Counted from the stretch's first letter, positions 20,612 to 29,213 are shown. The stretch is DNA of 64,000 nucleotides from Rhodococcus opacus (GCF_012396235.1 NZ_JAAXPA010000021.1:62001-126000); one strand, 5' to 3'. The notes: generated from the sequence alone by a model not told the origin. Translations and numbers: made by a program.

Positions 20612-21535
20612 ATGGCTGATCAGAGTTATCAACCCACACTGTCGCAGCTGCGTGCGTTCGTGGCAGTCGCGGAATACCGCCATTTCGGCACGGCGGCAGC
20701 GCGATTGAGTGTGAGTCAACCCACACTGTCGCAGTCGCTCGCCGCCCTGGAGAACGGGCTCGGCGTGCAGCTCATCGAGCGCAGCACCCGACGCGTCCTC
20801 GTCACCACTGCCGGGGAGCGGCTCCTCGGTCAGGCCAAGGTCATCCTCGAGGCCGCGGACGGTTTCGTCGCGACGGCCGCGGGTGTCGGCGACCGGTTGG
20901 CCGGACCGCTGCGTATCGGGCTGATCCCCACCGTGGCCCCGTACGTACTGCCAGCCCTGTTGCCGGCGCTGCGCGAGGAGATGCCCGCCCTCGAGCCGCA
21001 GGTCATCGAGGACCAGACGGCGCGACTTCTGGAGGCGTTGCGTGTGGGTGCGCTCGACGTCGCGGTGCTGGCGTTGCCGACTGGTGTCAGCGGTCTCGTC
21101 GATATTCCTTTGTACACAGAAGATTTCGTGATGGTCGTCCCGGAGGGACACCCACTCGCGGGTCGCACCGACGTCTCGCCGCAGATGCTGGACGCGCTTC
21201 CCCTCCTGCTGCTCGACGAGGGGCACTGCCTGCGCGACCAGACCCTCGACCTGTGCCGCTCGGTCGACGCGCACCCGGTTGCGGGCGACACCCGCGCCAC
21301 GTCACTGTCGACGGTGGTGCAGTGCGTCGCCGGCGGGCTCGGCGTCACCCTGGTGCCGGAATCCGCCGTCCAGGTGGAGACCGGACGGGGACCGCTCGCG
21401 ACCGCCCGCTTCGCGGCTCCGGCGCCCGGCCGCACGATCGGCCTCGTATTCCGCTCGTCCAGTGCCCGTGCGGACGGCTACGGGCAACTCGCTGCCCTCC
21501 TCACGAAGACGGCGTCGGTCGGCGCGCCCGCCTGA
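20612..21535 (+). CDS. oxyR: LysR-family hydrogen-peroxide sensor OxyR
   Basis: A 307-residue LysR regulator. The N-terminal helix-turn-helix is PTLSQLRAFVAVAEYRHF through SVSQPTLSQSLAALE, and the C-terminal effector domain contains Cys206 and Cys215 (LLLDEGHCLRDQ, then TLDLCRS). This is the redox pair that forms a disulfide with peroxide in OxyR; both are intact. A TAGGCT -10 lies seven bases before the ATG, and GATAAC/GTTATC half-sites flank the start (20591-20596 and 20635-20640), consistent with autoregulation. No ahpC, ahpD or catalase gene is adjacent, unlike many actinobacterial oxyR loci. Confidence 0.93.
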   Translation: MADQSYQPTLSQLRAFVAVAEYRHFGTAAARLSVSQPTLSQSLAALENGLGVQLIERSTRRVLVTTAGERLLGQAKVILEAADGFVATAAGVGDRLAGPLRIGLIPTVAPYVLPALLPALREEMPALEPQVIEDQTARLLEALRVGALDVAVLALPTGVSGLVDIPLYTEDFVMVVPEGHPLAGRTDVSPQMLDALPLLLLDEGHCLRDQTLDLCRSVDAHPVAGDTRATSLSTVVQCVAGGLGVTLVPESAVQVETGRGPLATARFAAPAPGRTIGLVFRSSSARADGYGQLAALLTKTASVGAPA

Positions 21536-21544
21536 CCTCAGGGC

Positions 21545-22294
21545 CTAGGACCGCCGCCGCGGTTTGCCCTTCTTGCCACCCTTCGCTCCGGAGCCCGACC
21601 GGGACGTCCTGGCTCCCGTGGCCGGTTTCTGGCGTGCAGTCGCCGCGGCGGGACGCTTCTTCTTCGGCTGCGCCGGCGTCGGGGTGCGGCCCCGGGAACT
21701 ATTGACGGTCCGGCCTCGGACGATGCCGATGAACTCCTCCACCAGTTCGGTGGTCTCGTCCTCCGGCCACGACAGCGCGATCCGTGACTCCGGGCCGTCC
21801 GACACCGTCCGGTAGACGAGGTCCTTGCGGTGGTGGAGCCGAGCGAGCGACTGCGGGACGACGAGCAACCCGATCCCCGCAGCGACCAGTTCGATTGCGT
21901 CGGCCGTCGTGGCGGGGCGGTCCTGGGCCGGCAGTCCCGGCACGCTGTCCCAGACGAGGACGTCGTCGAGCGGGTGCAGCACGATCTCGTCGGCCAGATC
22001 CGCGATCGACACCTCGTCCACCGCCGCCACCACATGGTCCTTCGGCGCCACGACCACGGGGATCTCGGTGTACAGGGGGATGGCGCTGAGACCGGTCCGG
22101 TCGATCGGCAGCCGCACCAGGCCCGCGTCCGCGCCGCCGCCGCGCAACTGGTCGGGTGCGGCCGAGGCCGCTGCCGGGACGAGGGTGAGCGGGACGTCGG
22201 GCAGCCGTTCGTTCCAGATCCGCACCCACTTGGTAGGGGTCACGCCCGGGACATACGCGAGCCGGAACGAAGGGGATGCATCCGCGTCTGTCAC
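21545..22294 (-). CDS. LysR-type substrate-binding-domain protein lacking a DNA-binding domain
   Basis: A 249-residue protein that begins directly with a LysR effector-binding fold: FRLAYVPGVTPTKWVRIWNERLP, GLVRLPIDRTGLSAIPLYTE, VSIADLADEIVLHPLDD, AIELVAAGIGLLVVPQSLARL. No helix-turn-helix precedes it. From about residue 195 the tail is a long Lys/Arg/Pro/Ala-rich stretch (QPKKKRPAAATARQKP, GGKKGKPRRRS) that could bind nucleic acid nonspecifically. The GTG start has TAGCCT six bases upstream (leaderless). It diverges from the DUF5997 gene with 58 bp between start codons. Confidence 0.82.
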   Translation of the reverse strand: MTDADASPSFRLAYVPGVTPTKWVRIWNERLPDVPLTLVPAAASAAPDQLRGGGADAGLVRLPIDRTGLSAIPLYTEIPVVVAPKDHVVAAVDEVSIADLADEIVLHPLDDVLVWDSVPGLPAQDRPATTADAIELVAAGIGLLVVPQSLARLHHRKDLVYRTVSDGPESRIALSWPEDETTELVEEFIGIVRGRTVNSSRGRTPTPAQPKKKRPAAATARQKPATGARTSRSGSGAKGGKKGKPRRRS

Positions 22295-22352
22295 TCCGTC
22301 AGGCTACCGGCCTTGGTCAACGACGCCGCACACGCTCGTTACTCTTGACACC

Positions 22353-22757
22353 ATGACGTCGCACAAGAGCCCTCAGACTATGAAGCCCGCCACCGCGGCG
22401 AAGAAGCTGGGTGTGTACCTCGAGGCCACCCCCGCGGAGTTCCAGGAGGGTCTCGTCTCCCGCGACGAGCTGAGTGCACTGCAGAGCGATCCGCCGGAGT
22501 GGCTGCTCGAGCTGCGCCGCAACGGCCCGCACCCGCGGCCGGTGGTCGCGGCGAAGCTGGGGGTGTCCATCGCGGGCCTCGCCCGAGGCGGCGTCACCGA
22601 GGCGCTCACCACCGAGCAGATCGACGCGCTCATGGCCGATCGACCCGAATGGCTGCAGCAGGAACGTGCCACCCAGGCCGAGGTCCGCAAGGAGACCGTC
22701 CGCATCAAGGAGAAGAACGCGGCGCGGCGTGATCAGCCCCGCCGGCCGCGTTCCTGA
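22353..22757 (+). CDS. DUF5997-family small protein built of two repeats
   Basis: A 134-residue cytoplasmic protein recognised as DUF5997 from memory. It consists of two similar 37-residue blocks (15-51 and 65-101), each starting AKKLGV/AAKLGV and ending with PEWL, then a charged helical tail (VRKETVRIKEKNAARRD). The second block reads like a helix-turn-helix (VAAKLGVSIAGLARGG). TACTCT seven bases before the ATG suggests a leaderless message. It is divergent from the HTH-less LysR-like gene, hinting at a joint function. Its stop is three bases from the convergent helicase stop. Confidence 0.8.
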   Translation: MTSHKSPQTMKPATAAKKLGVYLEATPAEFQEGLVSRDELSALQSDPPEWLLELRRNGPHPRPVVAAKLGVSIAGLARGGVTEALTTEQIDALMADRPEWLQQERATQAEVRKETVRIKEKNAARRDQPRRPRS

Positions 22758-22760
22758 CCG

Positions 22761-25265
22761 CTAACCCTCGACGATGCTGAGCTCGTCGAAGATCACTTCG
22801 CCGGCCGCGTCGGACTCGGGAAGGTCGACGACCGCCGTCAACGCCCACCCGTGATCGCCCTGCGGGTCCTCGAGGACCTGCCGCACCCGCCACAGCTCGG
22901 GCGCGGTCTCCACCTGGAACAGTTGGGGGCCGCGCGCCGAGGGGCCGGTGCCGAGGGAGTCGTATTCGTCGAAGTACGGCTGGAGCTGGTCCTCCCACTC
23001 CTCGGCGTCGATGCCGTCGTCGAGTCCCTCCAGTTCGGCCCACCGCCGCCGCGACGCGAGTTCGATACGCCGGAACATGGCGTTGCGCACCATCACCCGG
23101 AATGCCCGCGTGTTCGCCGAGATCGGGCGCGGCACATCGGCGCCGAACGCGACCTGCTGGTCGTCTCCCTCCGCGCCGGGGTCGGTGAGAGATTCCCATT
23201 CGTCGAGCAGGCTCGAATCCACCTGGCGGATCAGCTCGCCCAGCCACTCGATGAGGTCGTCCAGCTCCTCCGTCCGGGCCTCGGTCGGAACGGTCTGGCG
23301 CAGTGCGCGATACGCGTCCGCGAGATATCGCAGCACGAGCCCCTCCGAACGGGCCAGACCGTAGTGGCTGACCATTTCGGCGAACGTCATGGCCCGCTCG
23401 ACCATGTCGCGCACCACCGACTTGGGCGACAGCGCGAACTCCGTGATCCACGGATGCCCACCGCGGTACATCTCGAACGCCGGGAACAGCAGGTCCGCGA
23501 GAGGCTTGGGCCAGGTGACCTCCTCGAGCAGTTCCATTCGTTCCTCGTACTCGATCCCGTCGGCCTTCATCTGCGCGACCGCCTCACCGCGGGCGAAGTG
23601 CTGCTGCGCCATGAGGACCTGCCGCGGGTCGTCGAGGGTCGACTCGATCACCGACACCACATCCAGTGCATAGGAATCGGATTCGACGTCCAGGAGTTCG
23701 AGGGCGGCCAGGGCGAACGGGGACAGCGGCTGGTTGAGTGCGAAGTCCCGCTGGAGTTCCATGGTGAGCCGGGCCATGCGGCCGTCGGCGTCGGGTTCGT
23801 CGAGTCTCTGCACCACGCCGGCGTCGATCAGCCCGCGGTACAACGACAACGCCTTGAGGATGTGCTTGCGCTGCGCGGGTCGCGACTCGTGGTTGTCCTC
23901 GAGGAGGTGCCGCATGGACTCGAAGCAGTTGCCCGGTCGCGCGATTACGTTGAGCAGCATGGAGTTCGACACGGAGAACCGTGAGACGAGCGGTTCGGGT
24001 GACGCGGCGACGAGCCGATCGAACGTGGCCTCGCTCCACGACACGAAGCCGTCCGGCGCCTTCTTGCGCTGCACCTTCCGGCGCTTCTTCGGGTCGTCGC
24101 CCGCTTTGGCGAGTGCACGCAGATTCTCGACCTCGTGTTCGGGGGCCTGCACGACCACGGTGCCCAGGGTGTCGTAGCCGGCGCGTCCCGCGCGTCCCGC
24201 GATCTGGTGGAACTCGCGGGCGCGGAGGTGCCGCGTGCGGGTGCCGTCGAACTTGGTCAGCCCGGTGAGGAGCACGGTGCGGATGGGGACGTTGATCCCC
24301 ACACCGAGGGTGTCGGTACCGCAGATGACCTTCAGCAGACCGTCCTGCGCCAGCTTCTCGATGAGACGGCGGTATTTCGGCAGCATGCCCGCGTGGTGGA
24401 CGCCGATACCGTGCCGGACGAGACGCGAGAGCGTCTTGCCGAATCCGGTGGTGAACCGGAAGCCGCCCAGCGCTTCGGCAATGGCGTCCTTCTCCTCGCG
24501 CGAGCAGAAGTTGACGCTGGTCAGGGCCTGTGCGCGTTCGAGGGCTGCGGCCTGGGTGAAGTGAACCACGTAGACGGGGGCCTGATTGGTGGTCACCAGT
24601 TCCTCGATCGTCTCGCTCACCGGTGTCGTGGCGTACGAGAACATGAGGGGAACGGGACGCTCGGTGCCCGCCACCACGGTGGTGGGGCGGCCGGTCCGGC
24701 GGGTGAGGTCGGAAGAGAAGAAGTCGACCTCGCCGAGGGTGGCCGACATGAGCAGAAATTGGGCGTGGGGGAGCTCGACGAGGGGGACCTGCCACGCCCA
24801 GCCCCGGTCGGGTTCGGAGTAGAAGTGGAACTCGTCCATCACGACCTGACCGATGTCGGACTCGGGGCCCTCGCGCAGTGCGAGGTTCGCGACGATCTCG
24901 GCGGTCGCGCAGATGATCGGTGCCCGCGAGTTGACGGCGGCGTCGCCGGTCATCATGCCGACGTTCTCCGCGCCGAACACCTCGCACAGGGCGAAGAACT
25001 TCTCGCTGACAAGGGCTTTGATCGGGGCGGTGTAGAAGGTGCGCTTGCCGGTGGCCATGGCGTAGAAGTGGGCGCCGACCGCCACCATCGACTTGCCGGA
25101 TCCGGTGGGCGTCGCCAGGATCACGTTGGCCCCCGACACCAGCTCCATCACGGATTCTTCCTGGGCGGGGTAGAGCGTCAGACCCCGTTCTTCGGTCCAG
25201 GAGGTGAAGGCGTCGAAAACGGAATCGGAATCCGCGTTCGCGGGGAGCAGGTCGGAGAGAAGCAC
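22761..25265 (-). CDS. Ski2-like DEAD/DEAH helicase with DUF3516 C-terminal region
   Basis: An 834-residue superfamily 2 helicase: LTLYPAQEESVMEL (Q-motif region), Walker A ATPTGSGKS, a Walker B of the form DEFH (VVMDEFHFYSEP), SAT in LLMSATLGEV, and motif VI HQIAGRAGRAG. The remaining C-terminal 400 residues form the DUF3516 region typical of actinobacterial relatives of HelY/Ski2 proteins, probably acting on RNA. The GTG start is preceded by TAGCCT at six bases, so it is probably leaderless. Confidence 0.93.
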   Translation of the reverse strand: MLLSDLLPANADSDSVFDAFTSWTEERGLTLYPAQEESVMELVSGANVILATPTGSGKSMVAVGAHFYAMATGKRTFYTAPIKALVSEKFFALCEVFGAENVGMMTGDAAVNSRAPIICATAEIVANLALREGPESDIGQVVMDEFHFYSEPDRGWAWQVPLVELPHAQFLLMSATLGEVDFFSSDLTRRTGRPTTVVAGTERPVPLMFSYATTPVSETIEELVTTNQAPVYVVHFTQAAALERAQALTSVNFCSREEKDAIAEALGGFRFTTGFGKTLSRLVRHGIGVHHAGMLPKYRRLIEKLAQDGLLKVICGTDTLGVGINVPIRTVLLTGLTKFDGTRTRHLRAREFHQIAGRAGRAGYDTLGTVVVQAPEHEVENLRALAKAGDDPKKRRKVQRKKAPDGFVSWSEATFDRLVAASPEPLVSRFSVSNSMLLNVIARPGNCFESMRHLLEDNHESRPAQRKHILKALSLYRGLIDAGVVQRLDEPDADGRMARLTMELQRDFALNQPLSPFALAALELLDVESDSYALDVVSVIESTLDDPRQVLMAQQHFARGEAVAQMKADGIEYEERMELLEEVTWPKPLADLLFPAFEMYRGGHPWITEFALSPKSVVRDMVERAMTFAEMVSHYGLARSEGLVLRYLADAYRALRQTVPTEARTEELDDLIEWLGELIRQVDSSLLDEWESLTDPGAEGDDQQVAFGADVPRPISANTRAFRVMVRNAMFRRIELASRRRWAELEGLDDGIDAEEWEDQLQPYFDEYDSLGTGPSARGPQLFQVETAPELWRVRQVLEDPQGDHGWALTAVVDLPESDAAGEVIFDELSIVEG

Positions 25266-25305
25266 TGCTACAGGCTAGCCGGAAGGCGGTGCACCGCTGC
25301 CGGGC

Positions 25306-26343
25306 CTATGTCGCGCTGCGTTCGTCCGATCCCATCGCGTCGAGGACCGCCATGCGGGTGGACGCGCTGCCGGTGATGGTGCTCTCACCGACGCCGGTGA
25401 CGAGCATCTGCCGCCACTTCGCTTCGTCGAACTGCAGGGGATGAGTCACTGACAGGAACTTCTCGATGGTGCGCAGGAACCGCATCGGGTCGTCGCGGAA
25501 CGGGAAATGGCCTGCGCCGCGGAAGATCTCGAGATGAGAGCCGGGCATCGCCGCGTGCGCGAGGTGGGCGTGGCTAACCGGAATGACGGCGTCCTGATCG
25601 CCCCAGATGAGCTGCACCGGGAGATTCTCGGTCAGATAACATCGGTCGAGCATGGTGACGACCTGGCCGCGCCAGTCGACCACCGCGCGCAGGGTGCGCA
25701 GATATGCCTCGTAGGCCGTGGGGTCGTACAGCTCCGCCAGTACGCGCACCAGGTCGGGTGTGTCGTGCAGCATCGCACCGGGACGCAGTCGCGTCCCGTT
25801 CAGCTGGCTCAACACGTTGCCCACCAGACGCACGGTGGGCATCGCGCCGGGAATGCGCAGCAGTTTCAGCGCCTCGTTGACCACCGGCACCGACGCGAGC
25901 CGCAGCAGCGGGTGGACGTCCTTGGTGACGCCGCCGGCCGAGACCAGGACGAGCCGGTCGACCATCTGCGGGAACTGGTAGGAGAACTGCATGGCGACAC
26001 CGCCACCGAGGGAGTGACCGACGACGGTGACCTTGTCGATCCCCAGGGTGGACAGCAGGTCGCGCATGCCGTTGGCGTACGCCGCGACCGAGTAGTCGGC
26101 CCGCGGCTTGTCGGAGCGTCCGTGACCCAGCAGATCGGGGGCGATGACGGTGTAGTTCTTGGCGAGGTGCGGGATGATCTCGGTCCAGGTGGACGAGTTG
26201 TCGCCGATGCCGTGGATCAGCAGCAGCGCGGGACCCTCACCTGCCATGCGGAACGCGCGGCGGTAACCGTGGATCGTGCGGAACATCATGCGGGTTTCGG
26301 CGTTCGGAACGGGCCTGAGCTTACGAATGCGAGTGTCGCTCAT
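25306..26343 (-). CDS. Alpha/beta-fold hydrolase (Rv2715-like)
   Basis: A 345-residue alpha/beta hydrolase: LLLIHGIGDNSSTW oxyanion loop, APDLLGHGRSDKP, nucleophile elbow GHSLGG (Ser111), acid in IWGDQDAVIP and catalytic His in GAGHFPFRDDP. The ATG at 26343 (MSDTRIRKLRPV) has AGGAGG five bases upstream. It lies downstream of the PAC2 gene on the same strand, the order seen in mycobacteria (Rv2714-Rv2715), but separated here by about 180 nt containing a hairpin and a tandem repeat. The substrate is unknown. Confidence 0.9.
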   Translation of the reverse strand: MSDTRIRKLRPVPNAETRMMFRTIHGYRRAFRMAGEGPALLLIHGIGDNSSTWTEIIPHLAKNYTVIAPDLLGHGRSDKPRADYSVAAYANGMRDLLSTLGIDKVTVVGHSLGGGVAMQFSYQFPQMVDRLVLVSAGGVTKDVHPLLRLASVPVVNEALKLLRIPGAMPTVRLVGNVLSQLNGTRLRPGAMLHDTPDLVRVLAELYDPTAYEAYLRTLRAVVDWRGQVVTMLDRCYLTENLPVQLIWGDQDAVIPVSHAHLAHAAMPGSHLEIFRGAGHFPFRDDPMRFLRTIEKFLSVTHPLQFDEAKWRQMLVTGVGESTITGSASTRMAVLDAMGSDERSAT

Positions 26344-26440
26344 GTCGCCTCCTGAACTGGGTGCACTCCCGAATGTTGACAGCTCAATCATCCGCTTGGT
26401 CTCGACGCTATTGCACCGCTCTCGGCCGAACAACTGGACC

Positions 26441-26474
26441 GTGCGGTCGCACAGTGTCCGAGTGGCGACCGCAC
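26441..26474. terminator. Ten-bp stem hairpin between the PAC2 and hydrolase genes
   Basis: GTGCGGTCGC (26441-26450) and its exact complement GCGACCGCAC (26465-26474) flank a 14-nt loop. It lies about 50 nt after the PAC2 stop and 98 nt before the hydrolase start. It may terminate PAC2 transcription or attenuate read-through into the hydrolase. Confidence 0.5.
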
Positions 26475-26480
26475 AACAGC

Positions 26481-26550
26481 TCCTCGGTCACGCCCCGCCC
26501 CGTGATCCCCCCTCCTCCTCGGTCACGCCCCGCCCCGTGATCCCCCCTCC
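26481..26550. repeat. Perfect 35-bp tandem duplication at the PAC2 gene 3' end
   Basis: A 35-bp unit beginning TCCTCGGTCACGCCCC occurs twice without gap or mismatch (26481-26515 and 26516-26550). The second copy holds the last codons and the stop of the PAC2 gene; the first, beyond the stop, is an untranslated duplicate. Confidence 0.9.
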
Positions 26551-27491
26551 TCCTCGGAGCCGCCGTCCTCGCCGTCCTGCAGGGCCTGTTCGGCGAGGAA
26601 ACGCTCGAATTCTGCACCGAGTTCGTCACCACTCGGCAGGTCTTCTTCGCTGGCCAGGAGCGTGGACTGCTGTTCTTGAGCTGTTACGTACGCATCGTAC
26701 TGGCGTTCCAGGGCGTGGACGACGGTTTGTACCTCCTCGTTACCTGCGATGTGCTCGTCGACCTGTTCGCGGACGCGTGCGGCGGCCTCGCCGAGCGCGG
26801 CCAGCGGCAGGTCCAGGTCGGTGACGTCACTCACATTCTCGAGGAGGGTCTCGGCGGCGCCCGGGTAGTCCGTCTGCGCCAGGTAATGAGGGACGTGAAC
26901 CGAGAACCCGACCGACTCGTGCCCGTGCTGCGCCATCCGCAACTCGATCAGCGAGGACGCGCTGCCGGGAACCTGCAGTTCGCCGGACCAGCGCTGGTGG
27001 TCCTTGATCAGGTCCTTGTTCGTGGAATGCGCGGTCACCCCGAGTGGGCGGGTGTGCGGGATGGCCATCGGAATGGCGTTGATGCCCACGGTCCGGCGTA
27101 CACCGAGCTGCTCGGCCAGCAGGCGCACCGCCGTCGTGAACCGCTCCCAGCGGAGATCGGGTTCCATGCCGGCCAGTAGCAGGAACGGGGTACCCGCCGT
27201 GTCCTTCAGCGCATACAGGTTCAGCTCGGGCTGGTCGTAGTCCGAGAAGTGGTCGGCCTTGAACGTCATGGTGGGCCGACGGGAGCGGTAATCGACGAGT
27301 TCGTCGACCGCGAAGGAGGCGACCAGCTCGCTCTCGAGGCTCTCGCGGAGATGCGTCGTGGCGAGTTTGACGGCGTGGCCTGCGTCGGAGAAGCCCTCGA
27401 GTCCGTGGATCAGGACAGGTCCCTGGCCGTCCGCGGAGGACAGCTGCGGTGCCGGGAACTCCAGCTCGTACATCTTCGACTGTTCGTCCAT
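26523..27491 (-). CDS. PAC2-family protein (Rv2714-like)
   Basis: A 322-residue PAC2 (proteasome assembly chaperone 2-like) protein: PVLIHGLEGFSDAGHAVKLA, VDELVDYRSRRPTMTF, LLLAGMEPDLRWERF, GINAIPMAIPHTRP, HVPHYLAQTDYPGAAETLL. The family is conserved in actinobacteria; the function is not settled, with links to proteasome assembly by fold only. The C-terminus is acidic then Gly/Arg-rich (GGSEEEGGSRGGA), and its last codons lie in a tandem repeat. The ATG at 27491 follows AGGAGAAGAGG. It is upstream of an alpha/beta hydrolase gene. Confidence 0.88.
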   Translation of the reverse strand: MDEQSKMYELEFPAPQLSSADGQGPVLIHGLEGFSDAGHAVKLATTHLRESLESELVASFAVDELVDYRSRRPTMTFKADHFSDYDQPELNLYALKDTAGTPFLLLAGMEPDLRWERFTTAVRLLAEQLGVRRTVGINAIPMAIPHTRPLGVTAHSTNKDLIKDHQRWSGELQVPGSASSLIELRMAQHGHESVGFSVHVPHYLAQTDYPGAAETLLENVSDVTDLDLPLAALGEAAARVREQVDEHIAGNEEVQTVVHALERQYDAYVTAQEQQSTLLASEEDLPSGDELGAEFERFLAEQALQDGEDGGSEEEGGSRGGA

Positions 27492-27776
27492 TACAGACCT
27501 CTTCTCCTTCGTGCCTGGCCTCCAGTGTCCCCTATCGTCTCCGGCATCGATACGTCGGACTTTGCTCTCGGAGGTCCCGCTCTGGGGGAACACGGCGCGG
27601 GCGACCGATAATTCCCGTCCGGGGCCTTCCGGTGTTCGCCCACAGCGAGATCCCGCGCACGGTCTGTGGCAATGTGAGGAACGGCACGGGCCGAGACGGA
27701 CGAGATCCTGGAGGTGCACGATGTCTGCACGGGTACGAAGAATTGCGTACCGGGTTCGGCGATCGGCGGTCGAGTC

Positions 27777-28403
27777 GTGAGTGTGCGCATCGACCGAGTG
27801 GTCACCTCCGGCACCTTCAGTCTCGACGGGGGCACCTGGGACGTCGACAACAACGTGTGGATCGTCGGCGACGACTCCGAGGTGGTGGTGATCGACGCCG
27901 CGCACACCGCCGCCCCGATCATCGAGGCTGTCGGCGGCAGGCACGTGCGGGCCATCGTCTGCACGCACGGCCACAACGACCACGTCACGGTGGCGCCGGA
28001 ACTGTCCACGGCGCTGGACGCCCCTCTCTACCTCCATGCGGCCGACGACGTGTTGTGGCGACAGACTCACCCCGCGGTCGTCTACACGCCGATCGAGGAC
28101 GGGCAGGAGATCGCCGTGGCCGGGACCGACCTCCGCGTGCTCCACACGCCCGGGCACTCGCCCGGCTCCTGCTGTCTGTATCTGCCGGAGGCGGGGGAGT
28201 TGTTCAGTGGTGACACCCTGTTCTCGGGCGGACCGGGAGCCACCGGGCGCTCCTACTCGGACTTCCCGACGATCATCGGGTCCATCCGCGATCGTCTGTT
28301 CGCGCTACCGCCGTCGACGACGGTCCGCACCGGGCACGGCGACGGAACCACCATCGGGACCGAATCCCCGCATCTGGAGGAGTGGATCGCCCGCGGCAAC
28401 TGA
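27777..28403 (+). CDS. Metallo-beta-lactamase-fold hydrolase
   Basis: A 208-residue MBL-fold enzyme resembling glyoxalase II-like hydrolases. The metal-binding signature THGHNDHV is followed by HTPGHSPGSCCLYL (third metal His), LFSGDTLFSGGPG (bridging Asp) and RTGHGDGT (last His), so both zinc sites look complete. The exact start is uncertain: GTG at 27777 or 27783 gives the usual N-terminus (VRIDRVVTSGTFSLDGG); no strong ribosome binding site is visible. The 285 nt upstream, between it and the divergent PAC2 gene, hold no gene I can support. The substrate may be a thiol adduct or thioester. Confidence 0.88.
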   Translation: MSVRIDRVVTSGTFSLDGGTWDVDNNVWIVGDDSEVVVIDAAHTAAPIIEAVGGRHVRAIVCTHGHNDHVTVAPELSTALDAPLYLHAADDVLWRQTHPAVVYTPIEDGQEIAVAGTDLRVLHTPGHSPGSCCLYLPEAGELFSGDTLFSGGPGATGRSYSDFPTIIGSIRDRLFALPPSTTVRTGHGDGTTIGTESPHLEEWIARGN

Positions 28404-28498
28404 GCCGCAGCCTCCCCGCTGTCGGTGCGCCGGCGTGGCAGAGTGGCGGAAAGGCTCCCCGGGCGGGGGCACCACACATCCGACACGGGAGGTCGACG

Positions 28499-29209
28499 GT
28501 GAGGTCTCGGCGCACAGCGGTACGGACGGCCATCGTTGTCCCGGTGGTCTCGCTGGCCGCGGTGACGATTCTCTCCGGGTGTTCCTCGACGGTCTCCGGT
28601 GTCGCGCAGCCGAGCACGACCATCGCGGCCGGTTCGCCGTCCGGAAAGGGACTGTCGAAGCTTCTGGTCGATCCGGCCGACTTCCCGGCCCGGTACGAGG
28701 CGATCGTGCTGCCCGCCCAGGCCGTGTCGATGGCGGCACCCGACCTGACGGGAGTACCGCAGGGCGCGGTGGTCGACCCTGCGGACTGTGCGCCGCCTGC
28801 GCAGGACTACGGACCGACCGGCACCGTCATGGCGGTGGGCACGGACAACGCGAGCCGTTCGACGATCTCGGTCGAGCTCACCAGAACCGATACACCCCTC
28901 GACGAACTGGCGGCACAGACGAAGAAGTGCGGCGAGGTCACCGTGACGGACAGTGGGGCCGAGTCCACCGTCACCACCGCGGTCACGCCGGCCCCTCCGG
29001 TCCGGGCCGACGACACCCTCGCGCTGCGGCGGACCGTCAAGTCCGGCAATGAGAGCGACAAGGTCACCCAGTCGATGGTCACGTTGATCGCGCAGGTGGG
29101 GGACGTGCGGGTGTCCGCGACCTTCATGTCTTTCGGCGACGCGAAGGCCGACACGGTCGCGCTCGACGAGTTGTTCACCGCCGCGGTGCAGAAGGTGCAG
29201 AACAGCTGA
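28499..29209 (+). CDS. Putative lipoprotein
   Basis: A 236-residue exported protein. A basic start (VRSRRTAVRTA) and hydrophobic segment lead to a lipobox LSGC at about residue 28, so the mature protein should be lipid-anchored outside the membrane. The mature part is Thr/Ser/Asp-rich with an alternating strand pattern and a pair of Cys residues (DPADCAPP and TKKCGEV) that could form a disulfide. It resembles the small sensor-like lipoproteins common in mycobacteria; I cannot name a family with confidence. The GTG at 28499 has GGGAGG six bases upstream. Confidence 0.82.
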   Translation: MRSRRTAVRTAIVVPVVSLAAVTILSGCSSTVSGVAQPSTTIAAGSPSGKGLSKLLVDPADFPARYEAIVLPAQAVSMAAPDLTGVPQGAVVDPADCAPPAQDYGPTGTVMAVGTDNASRSTISVELTRTDTPLDELAAQTKKCGEVTVTDSGAESTVTTAVTPAPPVRADDTLALRRTVKSGNESDKVTQSMVTLIAQVGDVRVSATFMSFGDAKADTVALDELFTAAVQKVQNS

Positions 29210-29213
29210 GCGT

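Noticed and set aside
25273-25278. GGCTAGCC palindrome before the DUF3516 helicase considered as an IdeR iron box
   Set aside because: Only the central part matches; the flanking TTAGGTTA and TAACCTAA arms are absent, and the core is better explained as a -10 element.
28435-28490. Sequence resembling a tRNA acceptor/D-loop (GGCAGAGTGGCGGAAAGGC)
   Set aside because: No complete cloverleaf, TTCRA loop or matching acceptor stem follows; it is the leader of the lipoprotein gene.
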